From Cliona cf. orientalis (taxonomy: Eukaryota > Porifera > Demospongiae > Clionaida > Clionaidae): DNA of 64,000 nucleotides. Location: assembly GCA_963930775.1 (NCBI GenBank), contig OZ005700.1:3117476-3181475 (forward strand). The letters run 5' to 3'. Position 1 is the first letter of the stretch. Every line of letters starts with the position of its first letter. This document shows, piece by piece, positions 1-13,400 of this stretch. The translations under genes and the position numbers were made by a program. Under the pieces are notes generated by a model. The model was given only the letters and a program-made list of their open reading frames with translations, was not told the origin of the DNA and ran no database searches.

Positions 1-21
1 GTCACAATTTATAATTCTTAC

Positions 22-3000
22 CTTGATGATTATTTCATCTTGATCATTCTCACAATGTATAATAAAAGTGTTATTTTGATCACACTGACATGCCAGTTCA
101 TTCGCACTGATATTTGCAGGCTGGCCAGTCAGGGTGAGACTGTAGCCAGCTGGACACAGGTCTGGATATAGCATGAATGTGGCTGAATTCACCTGTCAGT
201 GAGAGTAGAGCAACAGGTCTGAAATTACTAATTAGCTAATTAAATTTAGTATTACCCTTTCATGATACACCCTTATAATAGGTCCAGTAATATTAATGGC
301 CCCAGCTTTGTAGCAGTATACCACATGTAAGCTTATAGCAGTGCATGGGAACATGCATGACTAACTAAGAACAATTATTATTAGTACGTACTTCAACGAC
401 TTCAATTGCATCCTCTATATACAATGACAGCACCAAGTGGTCCATCAATGCTAAGAATCTCTCCGGATGAAATTGTGTAGTTGAGGATCACATTTCTAAC
501 TAAGGATACATTCTCAGTAGCATAGTTTACAACAAGACTTGGATTGAAATTGATCATCGCATCCTTTAGTTCCTGTGATTATAGAGCATAATGCAATATA
601 ATTATAATTATATCTATGTAGTTATGGGCATTAGACAAACCGAAGACTGATTAGTGAGCGTAAAACGTGCAGCAAAAGTTGCTTGTCTTTTAAATTGATC
701 AATTCCAGTGAGTTGGATGATGAATTGCTTTCCAGGCCATGCTTTAACCTATTAAATTTTGTGTGGCATAAAATTAATAGATCACTAATAGCCCACCATA
801 TGAATGGTATTGTTACAATGTATACATACTCACAGATTTATTGGCTGTGATGACCGATTCAAGTGTGGTTACAAAATTTAATGTATGTTCAGAAGCATTT
901 GAGTCTATATACGCTGTATTTGTACTGCCATCACTGCATGCATTTCATATAGTACACAATAATTGTATCAATTTAAGAGAGTGCATGCATGCATGCTTAA
1001 CCATGCAGTAGCTAGCATTCAAATTTTTTTCTGACTCACCCATAATCCCATATGGGCCAGTCATAGACGAAAGTACTATTGAAGCTTGGGTCATTATCGA
1101 GTGACACCCAGGAGCAAGTCCCCAAACGAGCAATCAAGAGTGATGAGCCCAACACTGCATTATTTCTCCGAAAAGACACTGATACCTATACCGTAATAAT
1201 TATTATTAAGGTGTTGGTATAAAAAGGATACTATGATATCCAAAATTAGAGCGTACATTCTTCCACTGCTCAGGCGGTTGTGATGGATCGTCATAGAGTA
1301 AAAAACACTGAGGGTTGAATGCCAGCTGATCAAATGTAATTGAAGCAGGCGGAGTGTCCACTAAAATGCTTGCCCCATAGCTACAGTGATAAGGGTAGCG
1401 ATTAATCTCACTAGGATAACTGATTTTGGAGGCTTAAGCTTGTTCTCACTTACACCCCAATATTTTGTGCAAATGTCAATTGTAGTCCGTAATGAAGCCT
1501 AATTTGTCCAAAGGACAGTAGATGCAAGGCTACACTACTAGTGGTAGCACCATTACCAATCCCGGAGTGATTCAGGAAAAACATGTTTCCATCAAATTCA
1601 ATCAAAGATCCAATTATCTGAGGAGGAAGAAGATTATAAGATAATTTCAGTCATCATAAGCTGGTGCATAGCTATAGTGTAGTTGTAATGGGTGATTTGG
1701 TTCAGAGGGGTACAAAATACTACCTTGAGTGCATCAGATCCTGTATTTCCAATAAATTTAGTGGTTCCATTGAAAGTCAACGGCAAATGAGTAATCGTAA
1801 AAATACCATTATTTCCACTATTGTTTTCAAACGTGCTGCAACATACATGAAGTGAATCATATTATTTCAGTAAATAATATTGTGGTTATTGTATACCAAT
1901 CAATAAATTCATATCTTGGTACGGTATCCATATTTTCAAACTGGTTGACCCTGTATATCGAAATAGCTGCTCCAAACTCATCCCGGGTGTTGTTTCCACG
2001 ATTCTCGGCCAAGTAGCAGTTCTTACATCGAGCATAGCTCACACCATTAGCTATTCATAATAATACGAAAGCCATGAAATTTAAGTTATTATTATGCTAT
2101 CACTATAATACTGCACAAGACTTGTGTAAATTTACCTTCATATGGTAAATATAGTGATAGTGCTCCTCCTGTTTGTCCAACATTCCTGATAAAGTTACAG
2201 TCACTCATTATAAGTGAGTTAGGAGCTCCTGGAATTCCATTTGAAAAGAATGTGTTACTTATTGCCCCACCTCCAAGTGGAGCTGCATTATTGGTGAAAT
2301 TACTTCTCCTCAGCGTGTACATATTCTGTGTCTGTCGGCCAAACGTGACCAGGTACAGTGCACCTCCAAAGCTACGGGCATAGTTGTTTTCAAAATGGGT
2401 ATCGGTGATTATGAGTGAAATATTGTGATATGATTCATTGTAGAAGATGCCAAGGCCACCTCCTCTGCCACTGAATATTCGACTGAAGAATGCATCGTTC
2501 GTTGGCCTCACCTTATTAGCTGCCGTGGCTCTATTATTGATAAATGCACACCGAGTTACTTCTGCTTTAATTTGAGGAAAGTATACCGGCACATTGTTGT
2601 AACCTATGGCCACAGCCCCTGTATTGGCACGGAAAGACTGACGTGATATTCCAGTACCACTATTATTGATAAATATGGAATCAATGATGGAAACCTTTGC
2701 ACTATTGAAAACGTCTAGTACTGCCTCTGAGAAATTTCTGTAATTTAAAGAGAATCTGTCTAAAAATAACAAATCATTCAATGTTTTAATGACTCACCTG
2801 AATATTGAATTAGACACAGTGACAGCTGCTACAGTGTCGAGTCTCAGTGGGAAGGGACAGCCTACAAATTGCACCATCTCAAATGACACCACTTCAGATC
2901 TATTGAAGTAAAAGGTGTAGTCGGTGTAGCTGTAGTCCAGATCAAAGATCCTTGACTCATCCACATCCACAGTGTAGTTGCAGGAGATGGAGCTTTCTCC

Positions 3001-3300
3001 ACTACCAAACATATGCACACTGGCTGCTCCAAAATGAACTGGTGCTGTTACTAAATGATCACCGGCTGGAACTATTATGGAGATACAGTCAGAAATGCTT
3101 TGTTGTTGAGCAGTTAAGTCTACCACCATCATCAAAGCAGACTGAAGGTTATCACACTGCCATTGGTGGGTAGATTCAGAGTGATGTGTTCTTGTACACG
3201 GCAGGTTGTTGCTGGCATCAATGGTCACAACCACTGAACACTCAGGAGAGACAGAGATAGCTAGATGAACAATCAATCCAGCAAGAACTACTAGTACTGA
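22..3300 (-). CDS. Receptor gene 1: beta-helix/multi-TM surface protein, 3' end outside window
   Basis: Eleven exons are visible: 3300-2798, 2737-2136, 2050-1897, 1835-1724, 1617-1454, 1380-1257, 1185-1040, 933-834, 748-641, 572-423 and 192-22. They match exons 1-11 of genes 2, 4 and 5 in phase and order. They encode the end of a signal peptide, the conserved N-terminal module (PAGDHLVTAPVHFGAAS), beta-helix repeats rich in FxxN and GGA/GGG motifs, and the start of the Cys-rich module (LCPAGYSL). The membrane part lies beyond position 1. Two oddities: the signal-peptide frame has no ATG, because a TAA sits in frame at 3301-3303 and the nearest ATG (3307) is out of frame; and exon 10 stays in frame only with a donor at 421-422, since the donor aligned with the paralogues (390-391) would shift the frame. 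It may be a decaying copy or have an extra 5' exon. Expected role: plasma-membrane surface protein; ligand unknown. Confidence 0.72.
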
Positions 3301-3672
3301 TTAGCCATTCTACATCCTTCAGGGATGCCACTTCCCAATAAAGGGGGTGGGGCTATATTAGCTACATCGGTGGGTGGGGCTCGGGTGTGCTCTATTAAGA
3401 TCACGCTGACAATAGAGTGATTCTTGCCAAGGGTCAACTAGCACTGAAACATTGACTTGTAGCTAAGTAGACAGAGGACTCCTCAATATTTAATAATTGA
3501 TGTCAAAGCCATGCATGCATATGCATTGCCTTAATAAGGAGGCAATGCATTATGTATGCATGGCTTTGACATCAATTCATTGTGTAATCTGATGATTGTG
3601 CTTGGCGTGTGCCTGTTCCAGGGCATGAGCTATACGATCATTAAATGGCTTTCTTAACATAATGAGCATGTG
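3301..3672. promoter_or_regulatory. Gene 2 3' end to gene 1 5' spacer with GC boxes
   Basis: About 370 bp separate the gene 2 stop from the gene 1 signal-peptide frame. Two GGGTGGGGCT-type boxes (about 3348-3378) resemble the GGGCGGGGC boxes upstream of gene 2 and at the gene 3 start, so a Sp/KLF-like promoter is plausible. The rest holds the large hairpin at 3495-3577. I see no coding sequence. Confidence 0.4.
3495..3577. repeat. Near-perfect foldback hairpin
   Basis: The left arm (3495-3530) and right arm (3541-3577) are reverse complements apart from about two differences, with a 10-nt spacer. The arms include GATGTCAAAGCCATGCAT and its complement. It lies between gene 2 and gene 1 and is either a tiny foldback element or a structured transcript end. 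Confidence 0.85.
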
Positions 3673-6600
3673 CTATAAACTACTCATATCAGTATAATCA
3701 TCACTAAAGTCGAAATCAAGTTCAGTTGTCGTCACTGGATTGACTGCATACACTACAGTGGGTCTCTGTTGTGAATCAGATTCTTTTAATGTCCTCTTGT
3801 TTCTGTATCAAACATAATATTATTAAGGAGCGTAGTGATCAAAACCGTTGATTGTCAAACTGGTACATTTTCCTAAGGATGTACATGTAGCATCATTAAG
3901 GATGACTCACCTAATATAAGCAACTAGTTTGAATATCACGACAATAGCAAATATGAGAAGTGGTGTATAGAACACGATCAGCTGAATTGTTGTAAAGGGA
4001 GATATCCCAGTATTCTCATCCTCACAGATGTCCATTATTGTCTCATTGAGATTGGTACCAGCTTCAGGCTGTGCTGCTTGAGAGGGTGAGAGTGCACTGC
4101 TGAGAAAGCTCACTGATTCTAGGGCCAGAAGGATGAAGAAGTTGGCTTGAATGACCAGCTCAACTATATTCGCTACTGCACTCTTGTACGGTTGTATTAA
4201 TCCATATAAGACTAGCGTAAGGCATACAACAACTAGTGGTGGTATCTGCATATGTAAGCATAATATATTATAGCTAGCCTACTTGTAGTGCAATACTGAC
4301 TCACAAAATTGCGTGGAAATGGTATGATAAACAGAATGAAGAGAAATCTTCTAGCTAGCTCCACTGCTGACCACCATTTCCATTTTTTCTTATATTGAAC
4401 TATTAGTGGTTCCTCAAAATATTTCAACCAGCGAAGTCCCTATTGATAATATACGACAAGTTACCAATCTTAATGCATTCCCATAATGATCAACCTTACT
4501 TTGATTAAGGGGCATTTCATTGAAATGATACCAGTTAAAGGGATAAAAATGATAGTCACCATCAACGCCACAATAGCCAGAAGAGCAAGTGGAATGTGCC
4601 ATCCACTGAAACAGCGAACACTGCCATTCACAAACCACCGCTGTAATCATAAATATAAGTAAGGCAAATTGAGATTAAATTTTCACAGTGCATGGTAACA
4701 TAATTTAGCCTTGTCTCCCAAGAGATCAGAGGAGTAACACACAACAGAGGTGGATTTTGTAAGCAGCTATCATTTGCTTACTGGAAACTCATAGGTTGGA
4801 AGGGAAGGGCACTCAAGAATAGACATTGAAGTATGGACTAGTTGAATATATAGCAGTAAAACAATCAACCAGACTCCATGATGTCTTAGTAGAATGATTC
4901 TCTTCTTCCTATAATATTAATAATTCAAGTATTATGACATCTAACGAGTTTAGAGTATTGCAGTTTCATGTAGCTAGGCAAACCTGATAATAAGGGCACC
5001 TGACAAGAGTATCAGGGTCACAAAAACTGGTAAATATCTCAAGAAGTACGAAACCAGTGGGCTCATGTTGCTATAGAGACAGAAGTCATAAACCAAGTAG
5101 AAACCCAAGGCACTGCCGAGGAAGTGGAGCTGCAGTGTTATGTTATATTCATAATGCATGAAGCAATTACAAGTATTTAACAGGAGCTTACAAACTTTCC
5201 ACCTTCAGTAAAATTGCCTGAAAAGTTTATGGCAACCAATGGAGCAACCTACGTATACACAATTATTATTAACAATCCTAGTGAGTAGTCTAAATTGTTA
5301 TCCTTTATTAATAATTGCGTAGAGGTATATATACCTGTACATAGAAGATGAACGGATAGATCCATCCAGGAAGAGCGACATCAATACCAACAATGGTAAC
5401 AAAAGTAATAGCATCAGCAATTACTGCAACAGTAAAATAAAATAATTATTGCCCACCGATTGCAGGTTTTTTAGCATATGACAAGTATGCATGGCAAACC
5501 TACTGAGTGCTAGGATAAGCAGTCCCTGTGCTCTAGAACAAGAAACACAGCGATTGAATAGGGCACTCACTCCTTTACCATCTCGACACTCTCCACACAG
5601 AGTGCCTGTGTTAATTTGGCCACCATATCATAATAATAATACTTGGTAGTATGATACATGCTTTATGATACGGACTTCACCTTGTCTGTCACATGCACAC
5701 TGAGCATCAGGGTCACTGTTGGTGTATGCAAAGGCACAGCTGGAGGGCCCTAGACTTGTGTTCTGACTACACTTGCAGTAGCCAGGTGGGCAAGGATAGA
5801 GAAACAGATCATAGCGATAGTTGGGAAGATCCAGAACAGCAGCTCCCCAGTATCCTTCCTATGGTAAGATAAGCCCATTATTATCTGCAAAATAGCTATT
5901 TCACAGCTAAACAATTACTATTATTCACCTCTACGATCACTTTATCCTGATCATCTTCACAGTTGACAATCCGTTTGTTGTTTTTCTCACACTGACACTC
6001 CAGCCCTCCCTGCTGACGGCCAGTAGGAACTAGGTCATAACCAGCGGGACAAAGGGCAGGATAGAGGGTAAAGTGAGCGGGTACAACCTGTGGGAAAAAA
6101 ACTGATAGATAGTGGAGTATGCAGAGTGAAACTATAGTCTGCTCTAAATAATTTAATTTCTCGCCAAAAATAGGAAATCTCCCTATTGTAAATTGCTGGT
6201 GCCAAGATGTCCTTAATTTATATATATAGGCTTCGAAGTTTCACTGTACATTATACCAATGTGTTCAGAGTAGGATCGTCAATGGTAACACTTCCTAGTG
6301 ACATGTCAGTAGTGAGAGCATCACCAGAGGATATTGAGTAGGTTACTTGGAAGATGCTGTTCAGGGTCATATTCTGTCCACTATCTCCACTATCAATGAC
6401 TACAAACTGAGGATTGAATCTCACCAGCATATTATTATCCTGCATGTGAACAAGTTTGATCAGTTTTTATGTCTGCACAACATTAATACTAATTTCTTCA
6501 CCAGAGTTGGATTAAAATAGAATCGTGCATTAGCAACAGTTGGCTGAGAGAACTGATCTTTGGCTGTAAGCTTAATAATAAACTGCTCTCCTGGCCATGC

Positions 6601-9600
6601 CCTCACCTGCAAGGCAGATTTGGATAGTTAGCTAACCATCGTTTATGTGTCATTAATTTTACTATTGACTTACAAAGTGAATTGCGATGTTGAATCTGGT
6701 AACTGATGTAACTACAGAATGTTCACTGCTAGACACATCTGCATAGCCTGTATTAATACTGTCATTGCTGCAAGAAAAAATTTAATCAGTTGCAGCATCA
6801 TTGGTGTCAAGTGTAGTGTATAACGTACCTAAACTTCCAAATTGGCCAATCGTAGAGAAATGTATCATTAAATGCTAGTGTTGCATCAGATGACACCCAA
6901 GAGCAAGTGCCGGGGTGAGAGATGAACAGAGACGAGCCTAGTACAGCCATGTTCCGTTCAAATGATACTGACACCTGTATATTATAATAATAACAATACA
7001 CTGATGTTTGCTAGCTACCTGTTTACTTTTCTATCCTCCTTATCTCACACACTCACACTCACACTACCAATGCAACACACAATTATTATGAGGTGTGTGT
7101 GTAACTTTAGGGTAGAAGGTGATACTATATAGTGTCCATGGGCGCTTAAACATAACTCGGGATTTTGGCCAGTATGGGTGCTTACCTGGGATCAAAATTC
7201 GATATGTTTGTATAGAAGCTGCTAGAGTGGCCCCTTGAAATGCAATACATGGGCACTTACCCGGGAGTGTGCCTGGGACACTATGGTAGATGACTATGCA
7301 TGCATCATATTCAATTTGTTATTCAGTGCCTCCAAGTATATGGATTTGTCAGTATTTTTACTGAATTCTGATCATAAATACTGATAAACTTTCAAAAATA
7401 CTGAAAATTGGGAGGAATTCAGTGCATACATCATATATGGAGCTCTAGCTTTGTAAAATACTGAAAATGTATGCAAAATACCGAAAAATGGGAATGTTTA
7501 TGCTGAAAGACAGGAGAGCAGCTTGGAGGCACTGTTATCACTTTCCCCTATAGCTAATTCAGAAGAAGGCACTAGAAAATTAATATTGAGTTGAAAAAAG
7601 GAATGACCATGACATTGTATTATGCTGAAGTGCATACATTGCTCCATTGTCCTGGTGGCACTGAAGGCTCTTCATAGAGTACGAAACACTGAGGATTAAA
7701 GGCAAGCTGGCCAAATACCATCGAAGTGCTTTGTGAGTCTGCTAGCAAGCTAGCTCCAAACCTGAGGTAAGATTAGGTGACATGAAATTTACAGTATGAT
7801 ACAGATTGAATGGATTATCAACAGCTAAAATATAGCAGATGTAATAGACTTACGTCCCATTGTTTCCAATGAAAGTCATCTGCAAGCCAGTCATCAGCCT
7901 TACCTGCCCAAATGATATCAAATGCATTGCTACAGCACTATCACCTGTGTTGTTGATGAACTCGATCTGACCCTCGAAATCAACTAGAGAACTGATTATC
8001 TGCAAAATGTTATAATTATCATTGTAATGCAATCCACAGGCACAGGATATAATATACCCTTAGTGCATCTGATCCTCTGTTTCCAATGAACCGAGTAGTT
8101 CCTCCAAACAGCAGTGGAGTATAAGCAATAATGAATATCCCATTATTGCCATCATTTTCCTTAAAAGAACTGTTTGTTGAATAGAATACAATGTCATGGA
8201 ATACCAGTGTTGTGAAAATATAGTACATACATGGTACATTGCATACCATAATATTATTGTTATCAGATTATTAGATTGTACAAGAACACCCTGAAATGAA
8301 GATATCTCCCTTAATCAGGACATTGTGCATGCATGGTCCCAGCTACATGAAGATGTGACAAAATTATGATCCCTGAAATCAGGATACTGAAGCTGTCCCA
8401 AGGGTATCCAGAATAGAGGGGTTCCACTGTAGTTCCTTATTTGTACAGATACACAATGCCATAATATACGTAATGAAACATGTGACACAAGTATGCAGTA
8501 CATGAATTAATTATGGAAGACATTTACTTCAGATACGCTGAAAACACCCTTACCAATCAATAAATTCATATCTTATTATGGATCCTCTCCGTCCAAAATT
8601 GTTGAACTGATAGATGATGACAGCTGTCCCATACTCATTATCCGAGTTGACACCACGGTTGTCGATAAAGCTACATCGCTCACAGCGAACAAAGCTGGCT
8701 CCAATATTTGCTGCATAGTGTTTTAATCAAGCTTCAACAAAGCTAGATCTCCTCTATATAATATCTGAAACAAGGATACTTTTAGATCTGCTAATCTGGG
8801 GATTATCTGTAGTCCCATATTTGTGCACAAAGCTATAGGTATAAGACGAGGACACTGTGTCTATAATTGAAAGGTTCCACTGTAAATACTGGGTATTAAC
8901 TTACTTTCATAGGCTGGATTCACAAATAGTGCTCCTCCAGTTCTTCCCATGTTACCAGCAAAGAGACAGTCAGATATAAGTGTTGTGTGAGGCTTACTGG
9001 GAACACCGTTGGAGAAGAAAGTGTTGAGAACTGCCCCTCCACCTAGTCGAGCAAAATTATTGATGAAAGTGTTTTTCTGTAAGATGATCGTGTTCTGAGT
9101 TCCCTCTCCAAATACAACGAGGTAAACAGCACCTCCGAAGCTCCTGGCGTAATTGTTTTGGAAGTGATTGTCATAAATTTTTAATACTATGTCATGAAGG
9201 GATTCATTGTAGAACACTCCAAGGCTCCCTCCCCTTCCTGTGAATATTCGATTGAAGAATGCTGCATTTGTTGATCTCACTCTTCTATCGGCTGTTGCTC
9301 TATTGTTGGTAAAGTTACAGTGGCTCACTTCCGCCATGATCCGAGAGAATAAACTTGGAATGTTGTTGTAACCAATAGACACGGCTCCTGTGTTGCCTCG
9401 GAATGCGTATCGTGATATTCCAGTTCCACTATTATCTATGAAGATGGAATCACTAATTGAAATATTCCCGCTGTTATAAATGTCAAACACGGCCTCAGTG
9501 AAGTTTCTGTAATGATCAATAATTATTATGACATGAATAGCATTAAAAATAAAAGAATGTAGTTTACCTGAATGTAGTGTTGTGTATCCTGACAGCTGCT

Positions 9601-10088
9601 ACAGTGTCGAGCCTCAGTGGGAAGGGACAGCCTACAAACTGCACCATCTCAAATGATACCACTTCAGATCTGTTGAAGTAAAAGGTATAGTCAGTGTAGG
9701 TGTAGTTTGGTTCAAAGATCCTTGACTCATCCACATCCACAGTGTAGTTGCAGGAGATGGTAATATCCTCTGAGCTTTCTCCGCTACCAAACATATACAC
9801 ACTGGCTGCTCCAAAATGAACGGGTGCTGTTACTAAATGATCACCAGCTGGAACTATTATGGAGATACAGTCAGAAATACTTTGTTGTTCAGCAGTTAAC
9901 TCTACCACCATCATCAAAGCAGACTGAAGGTTATCACATTGCCATTGGTCCATAGATTCAGAATGAAGTGTTCTTGCACACTGTCTATTGCTACCACCAA
10001 TGGTCACAATCACTGAACACTCAGGAGAGAAACTGAGAGCTGGCTGAACAACCAGTCCAACAAGGAACGCCACCAGAATGAAACTCAT
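3673..10088 (-). CDS. Receptor gene 2: beta-helix, Cys-rich module, multi-TM protein (21 exons, about 1262 aa)
   Basis: Exons: 10088-9568, 9506-8905, 8710-8554, 8169-8058, 7999-7854, 7761-7638, 6974-6829, 6767-6674, 6606-6502, 6439-6257, 6087-5929, 5858-5681, 5605-5504, 5423-5335, 5248-5192, 5129-4984, 4908-4782, 4640-4500, 4439-4305, 4245-3911, 3802-3673. All introns are GT-AG and the summed length is divisible by three. The start MSFILVAFLVGLVVQPALSF gives a clear signal peptide. Residues about 40-680 hold the conserved N-module and PbH1-like repeats; about 710-860 hold a Cys-rich module (CPAGYDLVPTGRQQ, CPPGYCKCSQ, GTLCGEC); about 870-1220 hold 8-10 hydrophobic helices with WWSAVELARRFLFIL and QPYKSAVANIVE motifs; the tail ends DDYTDMSSL. 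Expected at the plasma membrane with the beta-helix outside. The membrane domain is collinear with that of gene 3. Ligand and signalling role are unknown. Confidence 0.88.
6975..7637 (-). other. Longest intron of gene 2 (intron 6)
   Basis: At 663 bp this intron is several times the usual length in these genes. It contains short CA/CT-rich runs and copies of a phrase near ATACTGAAAAT (7320-7500), suggesting an old short insertion. I see no reading frame. Confidence 0.55.
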
Positions 10089-10436
10089 CGTTACATCTCC
10101 TAATTGCTAGTTTTGATCCCATAGCCTTTGGTCTCATGACCATTATTAAACCTTTTGAACCGCGCCGCCCACGGTAGAGGGTGGGGCTAGCTCTACAAGC
10201 CAGGTGGGCGGGGCTAGAGTAGGAAGAATGGCTTATGGCTGCTTTTGAGTATCGGCTGTACCATAGGTTATCACCCGCTCCTATGACTGTACTCGACTCA
10301 AAGTGGTGCTAGATACATCGAGTCACGTTTTACAGAATCAAATTTTCCTGCCATAAAAAGCTTACAATAATAAGGTAACATGCTAATTCAGAAACAGAAA
10401 GGGGGCGGGGCTCAAATGTTCATTGTGCAGGTAAAA
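10089..10436. promoter_or_regulatory. Divergent promoter region of genes 2 and 3
   Basis: Gene 2 (minus) and gene 3 (plus) start about 350 bp apart, head to head. The spacer has GGGTGGGGCTAG and GGTGGGCGGGGCTAG boxes near 10180-10215 and another GGGGGCGGGGCT at about 10398-10410. GC boxes of this kind are Sp/KLF sites in animals. Shared control of the two genes is inference. Confidence 0.45.
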
Positions 10437-13400
10437 ATGAGGCGGTTGGATACTCTACTCCTCTTTTGCTTCATGTGGTGTTCACTGATTGACCATGCAG
10501 AGCAGTCGGCATCAGACAGCGTCAAAGTATGGTACATCTGGCCCACCATTCCTAATGGAAATCTAAATTGTCCCAGGGATCCCTGCTACTCACTGCAAGA
10601 GACAATAGTAAACAGGTCTATTGGAGACATGATATTTCAATCCAACTCAAGGGTTGTTTTCCTCTCTGGTGTACATGTGCTAGAATCCGATAATCCTCTC
10701 TCTGTCACTATACGAGATGCCAAAAACCTTACATTGGTAGGAGATGATAACTCAATAATTGGTCTTTATGGCTTACCCCAACCAGCAACAAAGGTGCTTT
10801 GTAAGACCCCTGTTGGATTTGCATTTCTCAGCATCACAAATCTATCCCTAGTCAATCTGACCATGTCTGGTTGTGGTGCAAATATCAGTGACACACTCTA
10901 TGTTGAAGCCTTTGTGATTCTCACACATGGAGTCCATGCTATAGGAGATGAACAAAAGGCAGCTCTCTTTCTGGTCAATATCAGTAACCTTCACATTGAG
11001 CATTGCTCCATACAAAGCTCTCTTGGATTTGGTGTGCTTGGAGTTAACACACTAGGAAATACTGTCATTGATCAATCGGTTTTCTTAGCTAATAATATCA
11101 ACATCCTCAACCTTGAACGATGTCAATTCAGTCCAGCTGATAACTCGGACTACACAGCTTGTAATGGTGGCAACATGCTCCTCGTTTTTGAAGATGTATT
11201 CAATTGTCCTTCTGAAAAAGTGCAATATTCGGTAACAGTTAGTGCTACCGTATTTGCTTTTGGTATCACTACATTTGCTGGTTACCTATCGGAAAGCTTT
11301 CTCACTCGAGGGTCTGGATTTGGAGCCATTCTTAGCCAAAGCTCTTACGGTGTTGACATCACTCTGGACTCAATAGCATCGTACGGGAACGGCGCAGTTC
11401 GTGGTGCAAATTTCTACTTTGGGATATACGAGGTAGTTCGCAACTCCTCAATCACCCTAACTGATTGTAGTAGCTCCAATGGCAACAATGCTTTAGTTCG
11501 TATAGACAACTTCCTCCAAGTAAGTGAAGGAGTGGCTGCTGGGCTCCATCTAGAGTATGGTACCTCTGCTCCAGAGAGTTCACCTCGTCCCATCTGTTCT
11601 GGTGCTGTGAGGCTACCCAGAGAAATTCTGCGAGTCTCTAATTCTGTATTCACCAACAACAGTGCAGTGACAGCGGCAGGAATGTACATCTCTCTTAATT
11701 TGAATGATCGTATCATGGGAGGCAATGGAGATCGGGAAGTACTTGTGAGAGTGTTAGTAGAGAACTGCACATTCACTGAAAATCAAGGTCTGCGAGGAGC
11801 TGGAATTTTTATCTCCAAAACAAAAACCATTAACGTTCAAGCCCGAGCCCTAGTAACGATCACCAACACAACGTTCATTAGGAACGGGTACACTCCACTT
11901 CCCGTAAGGAACCTCACAGGCATCGCTGTTGACTACCGCTACAGTATACTCGAACTAGTCTCTACGAACTTATCCATGACTAGCTCAAAATTTATTAACA
12001 ATGAGGGCTCTGCAATGAGTTTATTTGCAAGCACTGCTTTAATTGATGGAGAAATTCTTTTTGACTCAAATAATGCAATTAAGGGAGGAGCAATGGACCT
12101 TGATAACTCATACATCTATCTCCGTCCAAATGCAAACCTTAATTTCATCAATAACTTCGCATTGCAAACAGGTGGAGCCATTAACGCCATCAGTCGGGAA
12201 GATATCCGCCTGCCCTGCTTTTACCAAGTCAGCGATCCAGACTTCCTCATTGATCCAAACATTAGTCTGTACTTTGAGGGTAACTACGCTGAGGAGGCTG
12301 GAAGTCTACTCTATGGTGGAAGTATTGACAGCTGCTATGTCGAGGCCACCTCTTACTTCAGTGGGCAATCCTCAACCTATGTGTTTGATCAAATCACCAC
12401 AATAGGTTACCATAGCAGTGAGTCTTCACTGATATCCTCTGAAGCTCTTCGGTTGTGTTCTTGCTCAAGTGGACTTCCAGACTGCACACAAAGTGGAGCA
12501 ATAAGTAACGCTCGAGTGTATCCTGGAGGAACATTCGTCACATCTGCCGTGGCAGTAGGTCAGAGAAACGGTACCACCCCTGCTATCATCTATTCATCTT
12601 TTAACCCAGGATTTGGAATGACTGGATCCATCTCTCCACTACAGGGCATCCAACAGGCTGGAAAATCGTGCTCAAACTTCACTTACACTGTGCAAACTGA
12701 TTCAAGCTATTCAACTATCATCCTCACACCTTCATCAGGCAACTTAATCGTAGCCAATAATCTGAATTTGGTCGTGAATGTTCAGCTTCTTCCTTGTCCG
12801 GCAGGGTTTATCTTACGGAATGGAACTTGTACTTGTGATCCTGTGCCACAGATTGCTAGCTACGATCTGGAGTGTAACCTAGAAGAGCAGACAGTGAGAA
12901 GGCCGGGAGGAAGCTGGATCAATGCAACCTACTATAATAACGGAACATACAGTGGTCTCATTGTCCACGAGAGCTGCCCATATGACTACTGCAATCGTGA
13001 TGAGACTGATATAGACTTGACTGATCCTGACATGCAGTGTAACTTCAACCGAACTGGGATTCTCTGTGGAGCATGCAAACCAGGGCTAAGTATTCCACTG
13101 GCGACGTCTCAGTGCAAAAAGTGCTCCAATGTGTCTCTCTCTCTTCTCATAGCTTATGCTCTCGCTGGTGCCACACTAGTGGCTATTTTGTTTATCCTGA
13201 ATCTCACACTGAGCATGGGCACTTTGGGAGGACTCATCTTTTATGCCAATATTGTGCACATCAATCAGTCAATCTTTTTCCCACCTGGATCACTGAATGC
13301 TATTGTTGTGTTCATTGCATGGATCAATCTAGATCCAGGCGCGGATTATTGCTTCTTTGATGGTATGGATAGCTACGCTCGGACGTGGCTTACTTATGCA

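Noticed and set aside
2952-3173. Plus-strand 73-aa frame opposite gene 1 exon 1
   Set aside because: Antisense shadow of a well-supported exon conserved in four paralogues.
1-10088. Bacterial polymorphic outer-membrane (autotransporter) proteins, given GGA and FxxN repeats
   Set aside because: Each gene has about 20 GT-AG introns, a eukaryotic signal peptide and alpha-helical membrane domains rather than a beta-barrel. Similarity is limited to the parallel beta-helix repeat style.
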